Below are positions 7,383 to 12,345 of a stretch of DNA of 12,345 bases, piece after piece. How positions within the stretch are numbered: the stretch's first letter is position 1; the number at the start of each line of letters is the position of its first letter. The notes beneath the pieces are model-generated. The model did no database searches. It saw nothing but the letters and a program-made list of their open reading frames with translations, and was not told the DNA's origin. Origin of the DNA: Gemmatimonadaceae bacterium. GTDB taxonomy: Bacteria; Gemmatimonadota; Gemmatimonadetes; Gemmatimonadales; Gemmatimonadaceae. The translations under genes and the position numbers were made by a program. Location of the stretch: NCBI GenBank assembly GCA_013816695.1, contig JACDDZ010000029.1:1-12345 (forward strand). The letters are read 5' to 3'.

Positions 7383-7955
7383 ATGGGTCTTCTCGACTCT
7401 CCACGCCTTTATGACTTCATTCAAAAATTGGCTGGTGCTGATATTACTCGTGCAAAGCTGGCTCCCAGGTTCGCGGAGCTGCACGACAAGACCGTAATCG
7501 ACGTCGGCGCAGGCACCGGTGGCTATGCAGCGCTCGTTCCCCTGAGTGCGCCTTACGTCGGCGTGGACTTCGATGCCCGGAAGCTGCAGCAGCTTCGGCT
7601 GAATATCCCGGGTCGCGCTGTTGTGCAAGCCGATGCAACGTGCCTTCCGGTCGCGGGCAAATCATTTGACTGCGGCATTGCCATCGCACTTGCTCACCAT
7701 CTGGATGATGCCGGTCTTGAATTAATGCTGAGCGAGATGTCCCGGATCCTCACCGGCAGAATGATTTTCCTGGACCCTGTCTGGAATCCCCGCTCGCTGC
7801 GTGGCCGAGCACTCTGGAGCATCGACAGGGGAGCATTTCCGCGACCGGCGGAGGTCCTTCTCGATCAAATCGCAGGGCGGTTTGATGTGCAGTCCGTCGA
7901 GCGCTACGCGATTCACCACCACTACCTTATCTGCGTGGCGACCCCGCGTTCCTGA
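7383..7955 (+). CDS. Class I SAM-dependent methyltransferase (second of three)
   Basis: A 190-residue protein of the Methyltransf_11 type. It has motif I VIDVGAGTGGYA (38-49), the acidic residue after strand 2 in YVGVDFD (58-64), QADATCLPV (82-90) for the adenine contact, and SFDCGIAIALAHHL (94-107) as motif IV. The C-terminus ends HHHYLICVATP, typical of the last strand of this fold. There are no membrane segments. It is the last gene of the plus-strand operon, 12 bases after the membrane glycosyltransferase stop, with ATG as start and AGGATC upstream as a modest ribosome binding site. A role in methylating the sugar or lipid intermediate handled by its neighbours is inferred. The gene converges with the minus-strand GT2 gene, with only 12 bases between the two stop codons. 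Confidence 0.9.
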   Translation: MGLLDSPRLYDFIQKLAGADITRAKLAPRFAELHDKTVIDVGAGTGGYAALVPLSAPYVGVDFDARKLQQLRLNIPGRAVVQADATCLPVAGKSFDCGIAIALAHHLDDAGLELMLSEMSRILTGRMIFLDPVWNPRSLRGRALWSIDRGAFPRPAEVLLDQIAGRFDVQSVERYAIHHHYLICVATPRS

Positions 7956-7967
7956 ATTGCCTTCTGC

Positions 7968-8792
7968 CTACGCGGGTGCCATCGACATCAGCACGAGTGC
8001 CGCCTGTGCCATTTCCCCAATGCTATCATGCGCAAGACACGATGCAATTGTCCCGAAAGGCAGGCGGTACCCAATGATTTGTTTTACATGGTGCCGCCGG
8101 AACTGAACAAGGTTCCTGAAGTACTCAACGGAATCCCGGAGAATGCGCACCGTAGAAGGCGAGTGATGGTTGCGGACGAAGGCAACCGGGATGGCCACGA
8201 TCTTTCGCCTGTCCCAAACGAACCGACTCACGACTTCGGTGTCCCAAAACCATCCGCTGTGTTCAAACTTGCCCTCATACTGCTTCAGCGACTCACGCCT
8301 GAAAAATTTATAGCCGCTTTCAGTGTCCAAACCTGAAGGAAGGCGAAGCATCACACTGACCGCTCGAGCGTAAAGCCTCGAAAGGATCTGTCGGTGTAGC
8401 TGGGTGAATTGCAGCGCGTAAATCCGTTTTCCAATCACCAGCTCGGCCCCTTGACGCAGCGACGCGAGACATTCGACCAGGTAGCTCGGGCCGATTTCAA
8501 AGTCCACGTCAAAAAAACCGACATATTTTCCCGTGCTGGCGGAAAAGCCTGTCATGAAGGCGCCGCCTCTACCTTCGTTACTTGGGTGAAATTTCGCGCG
8601 CACGGTCCCGGGATACCTGGCCTCCAAAGTCCTGATAACGTCGCGAGTGCCATCCCGGCTGAAGTCGTCGACAAGAACGATTTCATAATCCAAGTCCAGC
8701 AAGCTCAGAAGCCCCACTACTCGATCGACATTCTGCTCGAGATGGCCTTCTTCGTTATAGCAGGGAAATATCAGGCTGAAATCCATGGTCAT
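7968..8792 (-). CDS. GT2 glycosyltransferase, DPM1/ALG5-like
   Basis: A 274-residue GT-A fold protein with SLIFPCYNEEGHL (6-18), LVDDFSRDGT (40-49), NEGRGGAF (72-79) and the metal-binding FFDVDFE (93-99). DTESGYKFFRRE (156-167) and WFWDTEVV (181-188) follow in the pattern of dolichyl/polyprenyl-phosphate sugar synthases. Those use a nucleotide sugar to charge a polyprenyl phosphate. Unlike the 2343-3275 protein it has no C-terminal pair of helices; a mildly hydrophobic stretch near 248-272 is too short and too polar to call. It could therefore act on another membrane partner or directly on a glycan. Its ATG overlaps the stop of the upstream methyltransferase by 4 bases (ATGA), so the two form a coupled pair. 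A second ATG two codons in is a possible alternative start. The donor sugar is unknown. Confidence 0.92.
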   Translation of the reverse strand: MTMDFSLIFPCYNEEGHLEQNVDRVVGLLSLLDLDYEIVLVDDFSRDGTRDVIRTLEARYPGTVRAKFHPSNEGRGGAFMTGFSASTGKYVGFFDVDFEIGPSYLVECLASLRQGAELVIGKRIYALQFTQLHRQILSRLYARAVSVMLRLPSGLDTESGYKFFRRESLKQYEGKFEHSGWFWDTEVVSRFVWDRRKIVAIPVAFVRNHHSPSTVRILRDSVEYFRNLVQFRRHHVKQIIGYRLPFGTIASCLAHDSIGEMAQAALVLMSMAPA

Positions 8793-9394
8793 TGCTGGGG
8801 TTGCGCGGGCTTCGTAATCACGAGGAGGGCTTCACGATCGATGGGAAGCGAAAGCTCAATATTCCCCGGCAGCGCAGCGGCAAGCGATCGAATCGATTCC
8901 ATGGTGTGACGGCTCACTGGGCTTTTCATGTTCGCTGACGTCAACCATCGCGCCAGCATGCGGAAAACTGGATTACCTGAATCGGATAGATTCCTGATTG
9001 GTTCTGAGATGACTACTCTGAGTCGGGCCTTGGCGATCATTCTTTCTACGAGAAGTTTTTCATCTGGCATGAACTGATAGAGACTGGACTGAATGCAAAT
9101 TACATCCCCTTCTGGAAAATCGGACAACGGCCCTTCCCAATGCAAAACATTTACTCCACGCCTGCGGCCGGCGCGAACAAACTCCTTGCTGCTGTCGAGG
9201 CCTATGTACGAGCACTCCTTTCCGACGAGCAATCGCTCGAGTGCGCAGTCGCCGCAGCAGAGATCCACGACAGTACTCCCACGTTCCACCCTGGCCGCAA
9301 CCATCGCGTATTTCATCCGATACGAACGTCGATACAGGAGCAACATGGCTGCCCGGTATAACCACGTGCTCCTGTAAATCAGCGGACCGGTCAC
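8789..9394 (-). CDS. Class I SAM-dependent methyltransferase with variant motif I (third of three)
   Basis: A 201-residue protein. Motif I reads VVDLCCGDCALERLL (42-56), where the usual DxGxGxG is replaced by D-L-C-C-G-D-C. The SAM ribose contact should be in YIGLDSS (63-69). CIQSSLYQFMPDE lies where motif IV is expected, and AKARLRVVISEP resembles the following strand. The N-terminus (LIYRSTWLYRAAMLLLYRR, 5-23) is aromatic and basic, and may sit on a membrane surface or partner, but is not a clear transmembrane helix. The pairing with an adjoining GT2 gene by a 4-base overlap suggests that the two act on one product. The start is GTG at 9394. It lies only about 8 bases after a possible -10 element, so the transcript may be almost leaderless. 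The substrate is unknown; methylation of a sugar is the natural guess. Confidence 0.88.
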   Translation of the reverse strand: MTGPLIYRSTWLYRAAMLLLYRRSYRMKYAMVAARVERGSTVVDLCCGDCALERLLVGKECSYIGLDSSKEFVRAGRRRGVNVLHWEGPLSDFPEGDVICIQSSLYQFMPDEKLLVERMIAKARLRVVISEPIRNLSDSGNPVFRMLARWLTSANMKSPVSRHTMESIRSLAAALPGNIELSLPIDREALLVITKPAQPQQ

Positions 9395-9457
9395 CTGATA
9401 AAAATATATGTTCGCGCGCGTCAGGACTGTGAAAGCGTTGCATCGGATGCTTTGTAG
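9395..9457. promoter_or_regulatory. Divergent intergenic region with a possible promoter for the minus-strand methyltransferase-GT2 pair
   Basis: These 63 bases separate the divergent starts of the methyltransferase (minus) and the second large membrane protein (plus). On the minus strand TTCACA (9433-9428) is followed by TATATT (9408-9403), each 5 of 6 to the sigma-70 consensus but with a long 19-base spacer. Shifting the -10 to CATATA gives 17 bases with a poorer match. The AT-rich patch stands out against its GC-rich surroundings. No good plus-strand promoter was recognised. Confidence 0.35.
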
Positions 9458-11731
9458 GTGCAGCTTTTGGCAATGATTGAGCCCGGGAATCGACCGACGT
9501 TTCTTCGCTGGTCCAGAAAGTCCTCCACCGACGCCCGCGCGTGGGTGGCAACTTTCGCATTCATCGTATCGGCGTTTCTCTCGCTCATCTATTTGCTTTG
9601 CAGGGTTGGATTCGGAACTCCGATTGGACGGCCGCTCGCGCTGATGGGTCTATCCGGGTGGCTCACAATGGTTCCATTCGGATTACACCTGGTTCTCCGA
9701 GAGGCTGAAGCGCGTTATTCCTGGTTCACGTCGGAAAGCTTCCTGGCACTGGCAACAATACTCGTAACTGCCTTTGTGGGCTGGCTTGTGCCCCGGGCAG
9801 GCCTGAATCCTTTTCCACTATTCGGAGCCGCAGGCGGATTAGGCGCGCTGCTTCTCATCGCCCGCCAGTTCACTCTGAGCGCCGGACGCTCGACGAAATG
9901 GTTTCTGGCTGCAACAGTATTGATGTCGGTGTGGATCGCTGGAGTCGAATGGGCGAACGGATTCCTCAGCCCTCTTATCCTCGAGAATGTCATCCTGAAC
10001 GGCGGTACCTCGAAGGTCGACACCTGGTACCTCTCCAGCATTTCAAACATGGTGCAGCTTCACGGGGTAGCGAGTCACGGCCTGAATGGCATTCCTTCCC
10101 TGTCCTACCACTATGGCAGCGGATGGCTCTTTGCCCAGTTCGCCAACCTGACGGGCATGCCAGTCTTCGACTTCTTCAACCTGGGCGTACCTGTGGTGCT
10201 GATCCCGATCTTTTTTCGCGGAATCCTCGTCACCGCAAACGATCTGAGGGACCGTCGGGCAAATGAACAGTTTCGCTCGCTTCACGAGTCTCCCCTCATC
10301 TGGGCTTTGCTTGCCGCAGCCACGATAGGCGCACTTCCTCCAATGGCGCTTCACGCTGGGGGTATATGGGCATCAGGGCCAATACTGTCAGAATCCTATG
10401 TGACAGCGATCGCCCTCTCGCTCTTTGCAATCGGAACCTTCGGATGCTTCTGGATGGATTGGAGCGACCCTTCTCCGGGCAAGACCGGAAAATCATCTAG
10501 CGCCCTCATGCTCCTCGGGTTCATTCCGCTCACCCTTGCTGGCATCGGGATCATCAAGGTCTCGCAGCTGCTTCTGCTTCTAACGATGGTCGGCTGGTTT
10601 TTTCTTCGCCGGTCCCTCTGGAAAAAACCACTGGCGGTGGTGTCGATCCTTCTCACATTCGCGCTCGCCCTCCTCGTCTACAGGCATGTCGTCACTCCCG
10701 AGCGAGCGACCGGATTCTCTCCGCTGCATTTTATGCAGTTCATTCCCACAGCCGCATGGATATTCTTTCCATTCATTCACCTCTTCTGGACGTGGGCATA
10801 CGCGCTGCTCAGGATTTACCTGTTACGCATACGGGACCTGCGAGAGCTCGGCACAGCACTAAAGTCTGGCAGGATCCCGGATGTGGAGTTTGTGGTCCTG
10901 CTCGGAATCGTTGGCCTGATACCGGGAAACGTCTTCGATATTTCCAGCGACCAGTATTATTTCTCCGACTACCAGCGTTGGGTGGCCCTGACCATGCTCC
11001 TCGGCTCACCAGCGATCTTGACGCTCCTGGGCAACTGGTTCGCTGAACTTGGAGAGAGGGGGCAAAGGCTACCCTCGCTCGCGAAAAAAACCGGGATCGT
11101 ACTGCTGGCTCCCTTCGCCATCACTATGGTGTTCACAGCTTTGACATGGGGAAGTCGTCTCGTCAGCGCAAACCTTGCAACGAGGCGCGAGATCCAGTCC
11201 GTTGCGGGGACTCTGCCATCTGAAGGTGTCGGACTCGGATTTGTACGGGCGCTGAAGTCCGGGCCGTCCGGTTTGTCCTCTTTTCGATCGAGCCAGCTTC
11301 GGCCGCTCGCTGACGCGAACACAATCCAGTTGGCGCTGAAGGCGTCTCCCCGCTTTGAATTGGTCAGCAAGCTGCGTGGACTTGGTGAAGCCTCGTGGCA
11401 ACAGAGACGCGAAACGGTCCTTTTTGTTCAGCCTGACGTTCAGCAATTCTGGTCACTGCTTCCTCGCGCTCCGCTTTGCGTTTACTCGGCAATGGTCGCA
11501 CCGGCGGTGGCTGGCATTCCGGTACTGCAGGGGGTTCCTCCAGGCTGCGAAATACCCGTTGCCCAACTGGGCGGGAACTATCGGAAGGTGGATAGATGGG
11601 AGCTGGAGGCTGACGCAACGAGCAGCGCCGTCTGCGCTCAGGCCAGACAAAAAGGTTTTCGCCGGGTGTTGCGGATCAGGCCGGCTCAGAACAATCGCAT
11701 CAGTGTGATACCCCTCGACTGCGGAGCGTAG
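9458..11731 (+). CDS. Large multi-pass membrane protein, probable GT-C-type glycosyltransferase (paralogue 2)
   Basis: A 757-residue protein with the same layout as the 5220-7370 product: hydrophobic core to about residue 565, then a soluble tail of about 190 residues. Matching landmarks are VDTWYLSSISNM (187-198), SYHYGSG (216-222), GPILSESYV (307-315), HLFWTWAYALLR (441-452), YYFSDYQRWVA (500-510) and SANLATRRE (570-578). The tail carries C674, C697, C726 and C755 in the same order as paralogue 1. The conserved aspartate D188 and tyrosine Y191 are kept, but the histidine after the double tyrosine of paralogue 1 is leucine here (L192). Overall divergence is high, so the duplication is old or the two arrived separately. 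GTG at 9458 is the most upstream start; ATG at 9473 is a fair alternative, giving 752 residues. It stands alone on the plus strand between two minus-strand units. A glycosyltransferase role outside the membrane is inferred; polymerase or ligase remains possible. Confidence 0.8.
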   Translation: MQLLAMIEPGNRPTFLRWSRKSSTDARAWVATFAFIVSAFLSLIYLLCRVGFGTPIGRPLALMGLSGWLTMVPFGLHLVLREAEARYSWFTSESFLALATILVTAFVGWLVPRAGLNPFPLFGAAGGLGALLLIARQFTLSAGRSTKWFLAATVLMSVWIAGVEWANGFLSPLILENVILNGGTSKVDTWYLSSISNMVQLHGVASHGLNGIPSLSYHYGSGWLFAQFANLTGMPVFDFFNLGVPVVLIPIFFRGILVTANDLRDRRANEQFRSLHESPLIWALLAAATIGALPPMALHAGGIWASGPILSESYVTAIALSLFAIGTFGCFWMDWSDPSPGKTGKSSSALMLLGFIPLTLAGIGIIKVSQLLLLLTMVGWFFLRRSLWKKPLAVVSILLTFALALLVYRHVVTPERATGFSPLHFMQFIPTAAWIFFPFIHLFWTWAYALLRIYLLRIRDLRELGTALKSGRIPDVEFVVLLGIVGLIPGNVFDISSDQYYFSDYQRWVALTMLLGSPAILTLLGNWFAELGERGQRLPSLAKKTGIVLLAPFAITMVFTALTWGSRLVSANLATRREIQSVAGTLPSEGVGLGFVRALKSGPSGLSSFRSSQLRPLADANTIQLALKASPRFELVSKLRGLGEASWQQRRETVLFVQPDVQQFWSLLPRAPLCVYSAMVAPAVAGIPVLQGVPPGCEIPVAQLGGNYRKVDRWELEADATSSAVCAQARQKGFRRVLRIRPAQNNRISVIPLDCGA

Positions 11732-11739
11732 CGAACGGT

Positions 11740-12345
11740 CTATCCCTTCGGGCGGCCGCGGACCCGGTAAAGAATCATGTTTGCAAGAAATTCCAGGATG
11801 GCTGAAGGACGCACGAGCGACGCACGATCCGACGACAGGAACACGACAGGCATTTCAAGTATCGTCATCCCCATCCTTCTGGCCGCCAGGACGATCTCCG
11901 CGTCTGTAAACCAATCCTTTGAATGAAGCGTCATTCGAGAATAGGCATCGCGACGCAGACCCTTGGGTTTCCCATTGATATCCCACATTCCTTTCGTTCT
12001 GAATATCAGGCGGAAGAGCGTATTGTACACCGTTGTAACTATCCAGCGTGACACGCCATCACCGCGAGTGGTGCGTCGTCCTTTCATTACATCTGCGCCG
12101 TTCGCTGCCATGAGCCTGTACATCCTCAGCACATCGTCAACCGGATTTTGCTCGTCCCCATCGATGACGATGAGAAATTCTCCACCTGCCGCGTCCAGAC
12201 CTGACCGCATGTCCCAGCCCATGTCGCCTTCCTTTTGGCGAATCACGGTTCTCACATGCTCATTCTGCCGCGAGAATGCCTCAACCACCTCGGCAGTGAC
12301 ATCGCCGCTTCCCGGCCAGAAGTTGGCGACGAGGACGAGCTCGAA
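11740..12345 (-). CDS. GT2 glycosyltransferase, 3' part (runs off right edge)
   Basis: The reverse strand is open from the TAG at 11740-11742 to the window edge, about 201 residues, so the N-terminus lies beyond the window. The visible part begins inside the GT-A domain with FELVLVANFWPGSGDV, the counterpart of the usual VLVNDGSxDGT. It continues with the metal-binding VIDGDEQNPVDD, then GKPKGLRRDAY and WFTDAEIVLAARRMG, which fit the acceptor-side half of DPM1-like GT2 enzymes. In the first motif the usual aspartate-glycine-serine is changed to N-F-W-P-G-S-G-D. No terminal membrane helices are seen after the catalytic domain; the end (LANMILYRVRGRPKG) is short and basic. A GTG at 12288 is in frame but lies well inside the fold, so it is not the real start. 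The gene converges with the membrane protein gene, with 8 bases between the stops. Confidence 0.88.
   Translation of the reverse strand, partial: FELVLVANFWPGSGDVTAEVVEAFSRQNEHVRTVIRQKEGDMGWDMRSGLDAAGGEFLIVIDGDEQNPVDDVLRMYRLMAANGADVMKGRRTTRGDGVSRWIVTTVYNTLFRLIFRTKGMWDINGKPKGLRRDAYSRMTLHSKDWFTDAEIVLAARRMGMTILEMPVVFLSSDRASLVRPSAILEFLANMILYRVRGRPKG

Noticed and set aside
7943..7976. Inverted repeat CCCGCG / CGCGGG at the convergent junction as a terminator
   Set aside because: Only six paired bases with a 22-base loop and no T-run on either strand; in GC-rich DNA this can occur by chance.
3265..9394. The three methyltransferase genes as copies from a recent duplication
   Set aside because: Their motif I loops, lengths and N-termini differ clearly, so they look like separate family members.
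9060..9560. Minus-strand open frame of 166 codons spanning the divergent intergenic region
   Set aside because: It overlaps the methyltransferase in another frame and the start of the membrane protein gene, and its arginine-rich translation looks like a shadow frame.
12286..12288. GTG as the start of the right-edge GT2 gene
   Set aside because: The frame stays open upstream to the window edge and reads FELVLVANFWPGSGD, part of the GT2 fold, so the true start is outside the window.

Overview
This window is almost completely coding and looks like part of a bacterial cell-surface polysaccharide locus (O-antigen, capsule or a similar glycoconjugate). By eye the DNA is moderately GC-rich (mid-50s percent, not counted). 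Genes are tightly packed, GTG and TTG starts are frequent, and several genes overlap by 4 bases. The RffA/WecE-type aminotransferase is closely related to the enterobacterial family, which fits a Gram-negative bacterium. Nothing in the window fixes the taxon. There is no rRNA, tRNA, insertion sequence or CRISPR array.

Left part (1-1561, minus strand): a nucleotide-sugar amination and acylation pair. RffA/WecE makes a TDP-4-amino-4,6-dideoxyhexose, and a NeuD/PglD-like left-handed beta-helix acyltransferase, cut by the window edge, probably acylates it.

Central part (1627-7955, plus strand): a seven-gene, tightly coupled operon that diverges from rffA. In order it encodes a WbqC-family protein, a GtrB/ArnC-like polyprenyl-phosphate glycosyltransferase with two C-terminal membrane helices, a SAM methyltransferase, a soluble GH43/GH130-like beta-propeller protein, a small ArnE/EamA-like four-helix transporter, a 716-residue multi-pass membrane protein resembling a GT-C glycosyltransferase, and a second SAM methyltransferase. 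The polyprenyl-phosphate GT, small flippase-like protein and large membrane protein match the logic of the GtrB-GtrA-Gtr(X) and ArnC-ArnE/F-ArnT systems. In those, a sugar is charged on undecaprenyl phosphate, flipped, then transferred outside the membrane.

Right part (7968-12345): a minus-strand pair (SAM methyltransferase then GT2, 4-base overlap) diverges from a second large membrane protein (9458-11731). This protein is a clear paralogue of the 5220-7370 product. The two share loop motifs, a common membrane core and a C-terminal extracytoplasmic domain with four matching cysteines. The window ends inside another minus-strand GT2 gene.

The most interesting elements are the paralogous pair of probable GT-C enzymes with a conserved four-cysteine domain, the mixed three-component glycosylation module, and the beta-propeller protein with no visible export signal in the middle of it. 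Three methyltransferases suggest a methylated glycan. The glycan structure, sugar identities and actual activities cannot be read from the sequence.
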